A stretch of 25,612 nt of DNA from a bacterium (GCA_012523655.1 JAAYTV010000561.1:1-25612); one strand, 5' to 3'; shown: positions 1-7,877, numbered from the stretch's first letter. Notes: generated by a model not told the origin, from the sequence alone. A program made the numbers and translations.

Positions 1-45
1 CTGCACCACGCCGTCGGTTAGGCGAAAAAAACCGGCCGTCGCAAT

Positions 46-381
46 GTGGGCGCAACGCTCAATCTATGCCACTTGCTCAAAGTGGAAGGGGAGCAGGGCT
101 GGGAGCAAAAGACGATCGCTGCCTTGCCTTGGCTGTTCATGGTATCTATCAACGGCGCGGATAGCGGCGATACCCGCACCATGGGCTGGGATCGTTTGAT
201 CCGGCCGCTCGGCGAAGGCAGCTTTGATGTCTATAAACTGGTCAAGTTGTTGAAGGACAATGGTTACAAAGGCAAATTCGGCCTGCAGTGCTATAAAATT
301 CAGCAGGACTGCGAAACCGCATTGACGAAATCGATAACAACGTGGCGGGAGTATCAGCGAAGGTATGCCGAAGGTGAGTGA
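46..381 (+). CDS. Sugar-phosphate isomerase/epimerase-like protein, C-terminal part (5' end missing or broken)
   Basis: This is the C-terminal part of a TIM-barrel protein of the xylose isomerase-like (AP endonuclease 2) superfamily, whose members isomerise or epimerise sugars or polyols. Visible landmarks are NVGATLNLCHLLKVEGE, the SINGADSG segment, the WDRLIRPLGEGSFDV segment and GKFGLQCY, typical of the last strands and their metal or substrate loops. The open frame begins at a GTG at 46, but coding-like sequence in the same frame (LHHAVG, then AKKTGRRN) runs back to base 1 and is interrupted by TAG at 19-21. The true start therefore lies outside the window. The gene is either a pseudogene with a nonsense mutation or the base call there is wrong. 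Family assignment is from motif recall; the substrate is unknown. Confidence 0.7.
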   Translation: MGATLNLCHLLKVEGEQGWEQKTIAALPWLFMVSINGADSGDTRTMGWDRLIRPLGEGSFDVYKLVKLLKDNGYKGKFGLQCYKIQQDCETALTKSITTWREYQRRYAEGE

Positions 382-495
382 GCGCTCGTTGCCGCGCTTT
401 TCTCATTCCCAGGTTTTGGAAAATGTGTGAAAAACGTCTGATTCCTGATCGTCGCCGCGGTTTTTTCGGCAACTCTGGGTGCAGCAATTCGCCCT

Positions 496-533
496 GACTG
501 TCATTGCGAACAGAGCAGATGCAGCTAGGAATC
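496..533. repeat. TCATTGCGA-type intergenic repeat relic
   Basis: The stretch reads TGTCATTGCGAACAGAG followed by GCAGCTAGGAATC. It resembles the short TCATTGCGA...GCAATC dispersed repeats found in spacers of many bacterial genomes. Only one diverged copy is seen in this window, so the call rests on resemblance. Confidence 0.3.
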
Positions 534-593
534 GGTACGTTCTCAGTTTGGCAATGTCAATAATCGCGGAGCTGGAGCTCCGCGCTCCCATTC

Positions 594-708
594 TCTCGTT
601 GCCAAGATCTGAGACTGCGTGATGATTGGGCGAGTCCAGTGCGGACGAGTCCAGTGATTAAATTCGCGCACGATTTTCCTCGCCCAAGCTCTCGAGCTTG
701 GGAATGAA
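594..708. repeat. Degenerate intergenic inverted-repeat element, copy A
   Basis: Shares with copy B (3802-3980) the ordered blocks CTCGTTGCCAAG, GCGA(G/A)TCCAGTGC, ATTCGCG, ATGATTTTC or its variant CACGATTTTC, CTCTCGAG and TTGGGAA(T/C)GAAAAA. The right end carries a strong hairpin: CCCAAGCTC (683-691) and GAGCTTGGG (694-702) separated by TC. TTGGGCGA near 626-633 can also pair with TCGCCCAA at 680-687. It looks like an eroded non-coding mobile or structural repeat and no protein is encoded. Confidence 0.55.
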
Positions 709-823
709 AAAAATGCGTTAGCTTGCTGTCCAGGGAAAACAGCCAGGCAAGGAAACCATTAGTCCGATTTCACGTAAACCAGGTACACATGCCAAGTTGC
801 TTGAATTTGACAGGAGTTCTGCC

Positions 824-1963
824 ATGTCCATTTTCACGCCATTTAAGCGTCCCGCCTGCGTTTGGGCTTTTGCCACCAGTATGTTCATCCTGCCTCTCTC
901 GGGCAGCGCCCGCAGTCTTGACATCCCCAGCTCCAGTTTCGGCATTAGTTTCGGCAATTCCAAAGCTTTCACTGGACTGCGTTTAAATTATCGCGATCGC
1001 GATGTGAATTTTGTCAACGGCATCAACATCACCCTGTGGAAGCCCTATGAGTCCAATCAGTTGTCCCGGATCATAGGGTTTTCCTTCGGCACACTGCCCG
1101 GCGGTGGATCCCTGATCGGCTTGCAGTTAGGCGGGCTCGGCATCGCCGCAGATACTAATGTAAAGGGCATCTCGTTGGCACTGTTGGGCATCGGCAGCGG
1201 CGCGGAGGTGAAAGGCCTCTCTATCGCCGGACTCGGACTGGGGTCGGGCGGCATCGTGACCGGAGTGAACATCGGCGGATTGGGCGTGGGAGCAGGCGGC
1301 GTGCTCAGCGGCATCACTCTGGCTGGGCTGGGCGTCGGCTCGGGCGGCAATGTGATGGGCCTGAATGCAGCCGGACTCGGCATCGGCGCCGGCGGCGACC
1401 TTGTCGGCATTACCGTGGCGGGATTGGGCGCCGGGGCGGCAGAGAATGCCACCGGCCTTCAATGCGCGGGTTTTGGCGTGGGTGTGGGTGGAAAGTTGAC
1501 CGGTATCTCGATTGCCGGATTCGGTGTGGGCGCGGGTGGCGAAATTGTCGGAATTTCGTTGGCTGGCTTTGGCGTGGGCGCAGGGAACAGAATCAGAGGC
1601 ATCACCATCGGCGGTCTCGGTGTGGGAGCTGGAAGTGAACTTGGCGGCATCACCCTGGCCGGGCTGGGCGCCGGCGGCAGGAGCGTGAAAGGACTCACCA
1701 TGGCCGGAATTACAGTGGCCGGCAAAGAGTTAAGAGGGGTGCAGCTTGCTCTGGGCACGGTTCGCGTGGTTGATGACGGCCACATGAGCCTGTTCAGCGC
1801 CAGCGCCTTTAACCATATTCAGGGCATGCAAAGCGGACTGTCCATCGGGCTGGTTAATTACGCCCGACGCCTCAAGGGTTTACAACTCGGTGTGATCAAC
1901 ATCGTCAGAGACAATCGTAAATACCTGCGCGTGCTGCCGTTGTTCAATGTCGGTTTCAAATGA
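824..1963 (+). CDS. Secreted protein of about thirteen 16-residue Gly-rich repeats (LA_2272 surface-repeat-like)
   Basis: A 379-residue exported protein. The ATG at 824 is chosen over an in-frame TTG at 797 because AGGAG (812-816) lies 7 bases ahead and a signal peptide follows directly (MSIFTPFKRPACVWAFATSM..., cut near SARS). From about residue 99 to 304 it consists of roughly thirteen tandem 16-residue units of the form G-[IL]-x-[LI]-[AG]-G-[LF]-G-[VI]-G-[AS]-G-G-x-[VL]-x, for example GITLAGLGVGSGGNVM. The last two units are 15 residues. The tail has a related pattern (GLSIGLVNYARRLKGLQLG) and ends RVLPLFNVGFK, compatible with a closing beta strand. The pattern resembles the repeat of the LA_2272 family of surface proteins, recalled from memory. 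A surface beta-solenoid or outer-membrane barrel is inferred; function is unknown. It stands alone, convergent with the next gene. Confidence 0.8.
   Translation: MSIFTPFKRPACVWAFATSMFILPLSGSARSLDIPSSSFGISFGNSKAFTGLRLNYRDRDVNFVNGINITLWKPYESNQLSRIIGFSFGTLPGGGSLIGLQLGGLGIAADTNVKGISLALLGIGSGAEVKGLSIAGLGLGSGGIVTGVNIGGLGVGAGGVLSGITLAGLGVGSGGNVMGLNAAGLGIGAGGDLVGITVAGLGAGAAENATGLQCAGFGVGVGGKLTGISIAGFGVGAGGEIVGISLAGFGVGAGNRIRGITIGGLGVGAGSELGGITLAGLGAGGRSVKGLTMAGITVAGKELRGVQLALGTVRVVDDGHMSLFSASAFNHIQGMQSGLSIGLVNYARRLKGLQLGVINIVRDNRKYLRVLPLFNVGFK
1118..1735 (+). repeat. Tandem 48-bp coding repeats (about 13 units)
   Basis: Each unit encodes a 16-residue glycine-rich repeat beginning with a GGC/GGA/GGT glycine codon and containing GG(C/A)(C/T)T(G/C)GGCGTGGG-like cores. 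Units differ at many synonymous and some non-synonymous positions, so they are diverged tandem duplications rather than a recent expansion. The GC-rich periodicity also creates long open frames on the opposite strand, which are not genes. Confidence 0.75.
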
Positions 1964-2134
1964 AACAAGGTAATGGATCCGGGTTTTTGAATAACGATGT
2001 CTCAAACAAATGGGATCTCTGTTAATGACGCAGCGAAACGATATCTCGTGCTGCCGCAAAACCGCGACAGCACGCAGAGGTCGAACGGATTTCACTCACT
2101 CTGGTCCATCGGAACGAGGGGTAAAAGTTATATT

Positions 2135-3475
2135 TTATTTCATCAAAATCGCCTTGCGAATGTTTTTATATCCATCTGCTTCCAGAACATAGAGATAAAC
2201 GCCATTCGGCAAGTTTTCAGCATTCCAGCCCACCCGGTGTACGCCCGCTGACAGTTTTTCGTCGACAAGTTGTACAACCTTGCTCCCCATCAACGTGTAG
2301 ATTTTAAGCGAAACCTGTGCAGGCTCTGATAAGGAAAATTCGATGGTCGTGGTGGGATTAAAGGGATTGGGATAATTCGGATACAGCGCCATTCGATCCG
2401 GAACAGTACTCCGGCGTTCGGTTTCTACTTTTGTCGTCAGAGCAGAGGATAGATCAAACGAGGCGATTTGATTATTGGTGCACAGAACGATAACCGCATT
2501 TCGTTTCGAATCATAAGCGATATCCCCCAGACCCATTTCATTGGTGTTCGAACCCATGGGAGGCGTTTCAGCGACCACCTTTGCCGATTGAGGGCCATCG
2601 GTGACATCCAGCAGGTAACCTTTTTGCGGTAGTATCTCGCCGCTGATAACCATGATATACTCTCGGTTTGCATAAGTAAAATAGGTGATCCCGGAGGTAT
2701 GATCATCTGCGACTTCATAGGGAATGCTGCCGATGACGCTGCCATCGGGCGCCAGCAGGGTCACGGGCGTATAATAGGTAATATACCCATTGTTAACCCA
2801 GATAGTACCGCCGGGAGCGGTGGAGGCAATTCCCAACGAGGCATAAGCCGGGGGTATCTCCAACATATCCGTCCATTCGAAATCGATCCCGTTGCTGGTT
2901 GTCAGTACATTGATATATTTCTGATCCACGCTCCCGCTCACATAGATCATGGTCTGATCTCCTTCACCGATCACGGCGAGCGCATCGCCATAGCGATCGC
3001 TCCACTGGATGCTTTCGAAGGCGAGGGTGGGAGCTGCGGTTTCATCTTCCCATCGGTAGAGTTTGAACGGATAAGTTGCCGCCGATTGAACAAGATTGCC
3101 CGCATAGATGACGCCGTCATCGGCGCATTTGATATTCAGCAGGACGAAGGGATCCTGTCCTCTGATGATCGCAGGATCGAAAGGCAGCTTGCCGATTTTC
3201 GCGCCGGTTGCGGCATCGAGGATGATGATATCTGCATTAGGACCGGTCAAGCCTCCGGCTACATTGGTCCGGCTGATAACCAGGACGTGATCCGTCTTGG
3301 GATTATAGGTACAATATCTTACTCCATTGTCACCCGGTGAAAACCAGGGGATGTTGGTGAAAGAGATCTTTTCCGCATCGATCTTCCAATTCGTTTGTAA
3401 AACAACCGGTTGAGCGTTGAGGGTCGAAAGCGGCAATCCAACTGCAATGATAAACATAGCGATAGGTCGTAGCAT
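2135..3475 (-). CDS. Secreted protein with C-terminal T9SS-type sorting domain
   Basis: A 446-residue exported protein. The start at 3475 is preceded by GGAG 9 bases upstream and followed by a signal peptide (MLRPIAMFIIAVGLPLSTLNA, about residues 1-21). The body (residues 25-355) has repeated beta-rich segments with D-G turns (such as LLAPDGSVIG and ILDAATGAKIG), suggesting a beta-propeller-like fold, with no catalytic motif recognised. Residues 363-446 form a C-terminal sorting domain: the YPNPFNPTTTIEFSL motif, then VSLKIY, the GVHRVGWNAENLPNGVY segment, and a basic end. Such domains direct export by the type IX system or an equivalent, and attachment to or release from the cell surface, in FCB-group bacteria. 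It is convergent with the repeat protein and appears monocistronic. The ligand or substrate is unknown. Confidence 0.82.
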   Translation of the reverse strand: MLRPIAMFIIAVGLPLSTLNAQPVVLQTNWKIDAEKISFTNIPWFSPGDNGVRYCTYNPKTDHVLVISRTNVAGGLTGPNADIIILDAATGAKIGKLPFDPAIIRGQDPFVLLNIKCADDGVIYAGNLVQSAATYPFKLYRWEDETAAPTLAFESIQWSDRYGDALAVIGEGDQTMIYVSGSVDQKYINVLTTSNGIDFEWTDMLEIPPAYASLGIASTAPGGTIWVNNGYITYYTPVTLLAPDGSVIGSIPYEVADDHTSGITYFTYANREYIMVISGEILPQKGYLLDVTDGPQSAKVVAETPPMGSNTNEMGLGDIAYDSKRNAVIVLCTNNQIASFDLSSALTTKVETERRSTVPDRMALYPNYPNPFNPTTTIEFSLSEPAQVSLKIYTLMGSKVVQLVDEKLSAGVHRVGWNAENLPNGVYLYVLEADGYKNIRKAILMK

Positions 3476-4133
3476 TTTTCATCGCTCCAGATTGATAACG
3501 TTCCCTGCTCCAGACAATTAGGTTGAGAAAAAAATTGATAGCTCTTGCTGTTAATTTACAATCGCGATCATCCTGCCGGAGAGCTCCAGAAGTCAACAGG
3601 CCGTTATTCGTGGGCGTGTGGCGCCGCGGGCCGGCGATCACTTCGTCCTCGGCTTTTAGCCAATTTAACGAATCACCGTTCAGGAATCAAGGAGAATAAT
3701 AAAAATAATGGAATTATCGCGTTCTGAGTGCAACTGATAGCGCAGGCAGTGGGGGTGTGGGCTGATGAACCGTCGTTGATTTGGCCTAAGCCAGCTTTTG
3801 CTCCTCGTTGCCAAGCTCTACTTCGCGCTTTGCTCATCTGCAAAGCAGAGCTTTGCCTCTAAGGTCGTTCCCAAGCACCACGCCTGGGTGAGGATTGAGC
3901 GAATCCAGTGCAAGAACAAGCGTATTGATTTGATTCGCGTATGATTTTCTTCACCCAGGCTCTCGAGATTGGGAACGAAAAAGAACAGGGCGGACGGGTA
4001 TTTTACACGATAGAATAAATACGGCGGGTGCTGTTCCCCCTCTTGAGAGAGGGACAGGGGGTGTGTTGTTTTCTTTTACGACGATCGACTGAAACAAGGC
4101 GGTCTTTGATAGATCCTTTGCGACCGGCGCTGG
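3476..4133. other. Intergenic spacer, about 660 bp, no gene seen
   Basis: No frame on either strand gives a plausible protein. The left part (3476-3560) should hold the promoter of the minus-strand secreted protein, but no convincing -35/-10 pair was found. The middle holds repeat copy B. The right part (3990-4130) is unremarkable. Confidence 0.55.
3802..3980. repeat. Degenerate intergenic inverted-repeat element, copy B (hairpin-forming)
   Basis: Better preserved than copy A. Nested inverted arms are visible: CGTTCCCAA (3866-3874) with TTGGGAACG (3969-3977), GCCTGGGTG (3882-3890) with CACCCAGGC (3952-3960), and GCGAATC (3899-3905) with GATTCGC (3932-3938). They fold into one long interrupted hairpin of about 112 nt. 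To the left lies a block starting CCTCGTTGCCAAG with CTTTGC/GCAAAG palindromes. No coding capacity. It may be a MITE-like or structural-RNA repeat. Confidence 0.6.
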
Positions 4134-4367
4134 TCAACGTTGGGCAGCGTTTCGGTTCTTTTCCTCCGATTCAAGCCGGACGGCTTTCAGCGCCAGATAC
4201 AGAGCGCTGCCGAGAAAAAGCACCAGCCCCAACAGGGTCGGGACAATGGCGGCGGAAATGGAGCCTTTTTTATAGGCATAGCCGCAGCCGAATATGATGC
4301 ACAAACCCACTGCCGCTAAAATATTTTTCGCACTCAATTTTCCCATCGCTTTGCGCAACGTGCTCAT
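4134..4367 (-). CDS. Small two-helix membrane protein
   Basis: A 77-residue protein. The ATG at 4365-4367 is preferred to the longer frame starting at 4403 because AGGAGGAG sits 7 bases upstream. It has two hydrophobic helices, ILAAVGLCIIFGCGYAY and IVPTLLGLVLFLGSALYLAL, separated by a short KKGS turn, and charged ends (KLSAKN at the front; RLESEEKNRNAAQR at the back), so both ends probably face the cytoplasm. No family is recognised. It lies about 100 bp downstream of the TPR gene on the same strand and may share its transcript. Confidence 0.6.
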   Translation of the reverse strand: MSTLRKAMGKLSAKNILAAVGLCIIFGCGYAYKKGSISAAIVPTLLGLVLFLGSALYLALKAVRLESEEKNRNAAQR

Positions 4368-4470
4368 CGCCTTTCTCCTCCTGAATAGAAAGCAGGCAGC
4401 CATCGTTCAAGACGCGTTAGGGGGGTCGGCGTAATGAGGGGGACGATTGCCTGCTTGTTTCGACTCCAGA

Positions 4471-6009
4471 TTATTTCTGCAATTTTTGTGCGACCGCCTG
4501 TTTCTTTTTGACCTCTTGCAGCAAATAAAAATCATCATCCGCACTGGCCAGCAGCGTCTTCAGGGTGGTCAGGCTTTTATCGGCTGCGTCCGGATCTTTT
4601 TCAGCGATCGCCAAATCCGCCAGCAGCAACAGCGCCTCCGGATCATTGGGATTCTGGTCAAGCACAGGCTTGAGCGCTGATCGTGCCGCCGCGTTGTCGC
4701 TGTTTTTGAAATACACTTTTGCCAGATCCACACGATAGGCCAGCGGATTCGATTTGTTCAGCTCGCCGCCTTTTTCAAATGCAGCGATGGCCGTTGCATA
4801 ATCTCCCTTTTCCCTGGCGATCACCGCTTTCAGGTAATTCAGTCCGGTCGCATAAGCTTTCAACAGCCCCTGTTCCTCAGCCAAACCCTGCAGCTGTATA
4901 GAGTATTTTTCCGCCAATTCGAGGTTCCCTGCTTCCGCCTCCAGATTGGCCATGGCCCAAATAAACGGAGACTGCTGCCCTCTGGGTAATTTTTGCAGTG
5001 CTGCCTCGAGCAGGGGACGGGCCTGCTCATAGCGATGGGCTTTGCTCCAAACATTGGCCTTTGCCGCCAAGGCAGAGGCCTGTGCTTGTTGCGAGGTGTC
5101 CGGATCCGTTTTCTCCGCCAGTTCGCACTCCTCGAGCGCTACGCTGCTTTGACCAAGGCCGGCATACACGTCGGCAAGCCGGCGGTACGCTGCGCTGATG
5201 ACCGCGGGATCGGAAAAACTCTTGACCATATCAGAGAGCTGGGCGACGGCTTCGTCATAGCGGCCGGTGCGCAGATAACAGGTGGCGATTTTATCCGCCG
5301 ACATGGAGAATTGCGGATCCGCTTTAAGCGCCGCCTGGTAAGAAGCGATGGCCTTGTCGTATTCTCCCAGCGTCATATAAAGATCGGCGAGGCTGTCATG
5401 CGGATTGGGTTCATCGGGTAAAAGCTCGGTGTATTTAATGAACACCTGCTTGGCTTTATCATAGTCGCCCTGGTCACGATAGGCATAACCCAGATTGTTG
5501 TAAGCCGCATGATATTCTGGATGAATCTCCAGGACCTGCATGAATTCCTGAACGGCGGCTTCATACTCGCGGTTGGCATAATGGGATATGGCGCTCCAGT
5601 ACCAAAAGGTCTCGACTTTGGGGTATTTCTTTTTCAACATTTGAAATTGCTTCTGTGCGTCATTGAGCCGGTTGTCAAAAAAATAATACATTGCTGTGAC
5701 AAATCCCTGCTCCATTTTGCTTGCTCGTGCGGCTGCGTTTTTTGCCCGGCTGATCGCCTGCTTTTGTTCCGGATAAGTGCTCGTCGTCAGACCCAACCCG
5801 AGATGAGCGAGCGCAAAATCCGCGTCCTGCTGAATCGCTTTTTCGAAATGGATTTTTGCCACATCCGTCCGTTGTTTGTCGAGGCATAGCCAGCCCTTTT
5901 CAAATTCCGCTCTGGCGGCTTCAGATTTCGTGGTGATGGTGAGACCTCTGGTCTGGGCCATCAGACAGCCTGCAGCCAAAAGACAAATCAAAGCCGGCGT
6001 CTTTCTCAT
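4471..6009 (-). CDS. Exported tetratricopeptide-repeat (TPR) protein
   Basis: A 512-residue protein made largely of TPR helical hairpins. The start at 6009 has a near-perfect AAGGAGGT upstream. The N-terminus (MRKTPALICLLAAGCLMAQ) is an export signal. The LAAGC at 11-15 could be a lipobox with lipidation at Cys15, or signal peptidase I may cut after LMA. TPR hallmarks follow from about residue 30 to the end, for example AAYNNLGYAYRDQGDYDKA, then PHDSLADLYMTLGEYDKA and ATCYLRTGRYDEA, with typical G-Y-x-x-A and P-positions. TPR proteins scaffold protein-protein interactions in the periplasm; no enzyme domain is seen. It is the first gene after the promoter at 6182-6210 and may be co-transcribed with the small membrane protein. 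The specific role is unknown. Confidence 0.85.
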   Translation of the reverse strand: MRKTPALICLLAAGCLMAQTRGLTITTKSEAARAEFEKGWLCLDKQRTDVAKIHFEKAIQQDADFALAHLGLGLTTSTYPEQKQAISRAKNAAARASKMEQGFVTAMYYFFDNRLNDAQKQFQMLKKKYPKVETFWYWSAISHYANREYEAAVQEFMQVLEIHPEYHAAYNNLGYAYRDQGDYDKAKQVFIKYTELLPDEPNPHDSLADLYMTLGEYDKAIASYQAALKADPQFSMSADKIATCYLRTGRYDEAVAQLSDMVKSFSDPAVISAAYRRLADVYAGLGQSSVALEECELAEKTDPDTSQQAQASALAAKANVWSKAHRYEQARPLLEAALQKLPRGQQSPFIWAMANLEAEAGNLELAEKYSIQLQGLAEEQGLLKAYATGLNYLKAVIAREKGDYATAIAAFEKGGELNKSNPLAYRVDLAKVYFKNSDNAAARSALKPVLDQNPNDPEALLLLADLAIAEKDPDAADKSLTTLKTLLASADDDFYLLQEVKKKQAVAQKLQK

Positions 6010-6052
6010 AACAACCTCCTTTATTGTTGAAATAAAACAATTTATGGAAATA

Positions 6053-6166
6053 TCAAAAAGGAAGGTTCCCGGCGGTGTGGAAATAAAAAAAGGCAGTATA
6101 AATCGGTCCAGCGGACAAATTCATCATGCCTTTTGGTCTGAGGATGGCTATTGCCATGACAGCCAT
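6053..6166 (-). CDS. Possible 37-residue leader ORF
   Basis: A short frame (MAVMAIAILRPKGMMNLSAG..., ending FHTAGNLPF) lies between the promoter at 6182-6210 and the TPR gene. AAGGA precedes its ATG by 4 bases and lies right at the predicted transcript start. No homologous family is recognised and no attenuator-like codon run is seen. It may be a chance frame in a roughly 165-nt 5' untranslated region. Confidence 0.2.
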   Translation of the reverse strand: MAVMAIAILRPKGMMNLSAGPIYTAFFYFHTAGNLPF

Positions 6167-6181
6167 ATGATCCTTATTGTC

Positions 6182-6210
6182 AGTATAGGATAAAATATAA
6201 AAATAGTCAA
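6182..6210 (-). promoter_or_regulatory. Sigma70-type promoter for the TPR gene
   Basis: On the minus strand, TTGACT (6205-6210), a 17-base AT-rich spacer and TATACT (6182-6187) match the -35/-10 consensus at 5 of 6 positions each. Transcription would start near 6175 and run to the TPR gene at 6009, leaving an unusually long leader. Confidence 0.6.
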
Positions 6211-6289
6211 GAGAAAAATATTGCGCTGCTCTGCGCTCCTCATGGAGCGACGCTACTTTTATCTTGTTTTGTTGATCTGATTTCTGTCC

Positions 6290-7076
6290 GCGTCCACCCC
6301 GTGCCGGCATCAAGTGGAGCGGGTTGCGTTTTCATCTGGCTATCACCCTCTTCACCGGCACGTCTTTCGTCTGTGGCCTCCTCTCCGCGCTGCTGATGAT
6401 CTATCCGATTCTGTCGCTTTTTTTCTTATTTCCCGGACGCGGCTGTGCACCCTTTTCTCTTATCTCGGCGCCATGAGTCTGTTCATTTTTTGTTCCACTA
6501 GGTCATCATGATGCATCTCATCCGCCTGTTCAAAAGCCTGGATGAGGTCATCTCCTGGAGTGAAGCGGGGATTCTCGTCGGTCGTCAGCGGGGCTGTACC
6601 TCTGCTGATCGGTGAGACGGTGAAGCGCATCCCTTGGCCGGCCTTTATCCACCGACCGGTTATCTTGAATCCTCTGTTTCAGCGCCGGCAATCGTAACGA
6701 CCTATGCCAACCGTTGCCCGTACCAGGTTTTCCATCTCCTGCCGCCACGCTGATGGTGCTTTTTTATACGATAAAAATCCACAGGATGGGCGGCGTTCAG
6801 AGAAAACACACAGTGATGCTTGTAGTCATCAAGGGTGGCGGATCGATAGGACCTACACCCTCATGGGTGTGAGACACTTATCCATGCCGTACCGCTCATG
6901 AGAATAAATCGGCGCTGTAAGCACGCCCCTAGGCATATTTTCTATCCTTGGATTTTTTCTGCGAAGAAACGGAAGAGAGGGGATCGATGAGCAAGCCCTC
7001 TCGTCTGTTTTCGCTGACCAGTCTTTTCTTCTTCCGCTGGAGCACAGCCGGCTGTTTTTCTTCTGTCGGCTAAGTG
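6290..7076 (+). pseudogene. Gene remnants, membrane-protein-like (no intact gene)
   Basis: No long frame exists, yet short plus-strand frames look like membrane protein. Around 6309-6475 is GLRFHLAITLFTGTSFVCG, continuing with LLMIYPILSLFFLF. At 6511-6610 is MHLIRLFKSLDEVISWSEAG, and a shifted frame after it continues VVSGAVPLLIGETVKRIPWP to about 6697. Around 6750-6850 is TLMVLFYTIKIHRMGGV. At 6990-7076 a 28-codon frame reads MSKPSRLFSLTSLFFFRWS after GAGAGGGGATCG. Frames change repeatedly, so these look like eroded pieces of one or more transporter-type genes. The parent families could not be identified, and some pieces may be coincidence. Confidence 0.35.
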
Positions 7077-7115
7077 AAATAAGTTTCTGCAAAGAATGCG
7101 GTCTTGTGCTCCTGA

Positions 7116-7877
7116 TTACAGGTCGGGCCGGCTGGCGCAAAATCCGAGGGTCAGTCCGCCGTCCACCACAAACACCGAGCCGGTGATATACCCCGCTTCA
7201 TCGCTCGCCAGGAATCGGACCATAGAGGCGACCTCCTGTTTCGTTCCCACCCGGCCCAAGGGGATGGCGGAGAGCAATTTTTCCTGCCTTTGCGGACCGG
7301 TGAGATCGGTGGCAATGGCGCCGGGCGTGACTTGATTGACCTGGATGTTGTATTCAGCCAGTTCCAACGCCATGCTCTTGGTGAGCATCAACAATCCGCT
7401 CTTGGAAATGCTATAGGGCGCATAAGAGCGGCGACAGTGCATTTCGTGCACTGAGCCGATGTTGATGATTTTGCCGCCGCCGCGCCGGATCATCATCTCC
7501 GCAGCCAGCTGGCTGCAGAGAAAGGGCGCCTTTAGATTTACGGCCAGTACATGATCCCAGTCTTGCTCCTGAATCTGCAAAAATCCGGCTTCCTTTTGAA
7601 AAACGGCGTTGTTGACCAGCACGTCCAGTCCGTTGCACTGTTTTTCGATTTGCGCAAACATTCTGCGAATGGCAGCCGAATCCGCCAGATCACAGGGGAT
7701 CATCACCGCGTTGGAGCCGGCGGTTCCGACGTGCTCCCAGGCGCGATGCAACTCGTCGTCGTCAGCCGGTCCGTGGACGATCACTTGTGCCTTTTCCCGG
7801 GCAAAAGTCAGGGCGATCTCCAGACCGATGCCCCTTGTGGAACCGGTCACCAATATGGTTCTATCTTTGATCGGCAT
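7116..7877 (-). CDS. Short-chain dehydrogenase/reductase (SDR)
   Basis: A 253-residue classical SDR: an NAD(P)-dependent oxidoreductase of cytosolic alcohol, sugar or keto substrates. The start MPIKDRTILVTG at 7877 is chosen because GGAG lies 7 bases upstream; the longer frame to 7979 runs through the preceding gene. Motifs: TGSTRGIG nucleotide-binding loop (11-18), NNAV (89-92, usually NNAG), N114, catalytic S142, Y155 and K159 (YSISK), and VTPGAIATDL after the active site. It ends near the family-typical VVDGGLTLG. Its start overlaps the stop of the upstream zinc dehydrogenase gene by 17 bases, indicating translational coupling and a shared pathway, perhaps oxidation and reduction of a sugar or sugar acid. 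The gluconate 5-dehydrogenase or 3-oxoacyl-ACP reductase branches cannot be told apart here. Confidence 0.88.
   Translation of the reverse strand: MPIKDRTILVTGSTRGIGLEIALTFAREKAQVIVHGPADDDELHRAWEHVGTAGSNAVMIPCDLADSAAIRRMFAQIEKQCNGLDVLVNNAVFQKEAGFLQIQEQDWDHVLAVNLKAPFLCSQLAAEMMIRRGGGKIINIGSVHEMHCRRSYAPYSISKSGLLMLTKSMALELAEYNIQVNQVTPGAIATDLTGPQRQEKLLSAIPLGRVGTKQEVASMVRFLASDEAGYITGSVFVVDGGLTLGFCASRPDL

Larger units (their letters stand above)
382..823. other. Intergenic spacer with degenerate repeats
   Basis: No convincing gene is seen in any frame across this 440-base stretch. It contains a TCATTGCGA-type dispersed-repeat relic (about 496-533), a GC-rich GGAGCTCC segment (571-590) and one copy of a repeat shared with 3802-3980. 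The ribosome binding site AGGAG at 812-816 at its right edge belongs to the next gene. Confidence 0.6.

Noticed and set aside
1057..1785. Long minus-strand frames opposite the repeat protein (proline-rich)
   Set aside because: They are shadows of the GC-rich 48-bp repeats; no ribosome binding site and low-complexity Pro/Ala content.
2047..2074. CGTGCTG/CAGCACG inverted repeat as a terminator of the repeat protein gene
   Set aside because: No T-run follows on either strand.
2699..3340. 213-codon plus-strand frame opposite the sorting-domain protein
   Set aside because: Antisense to a well-supported gene with signal peptide and C-terminal domain; no start signal of its own.
7046..7062. ACAGCCGGCTGTTTTT as terminator
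   Set aside because: A loopless palindrome cannot form a normal terminator hairpin, and no plus-strand gene ends there.
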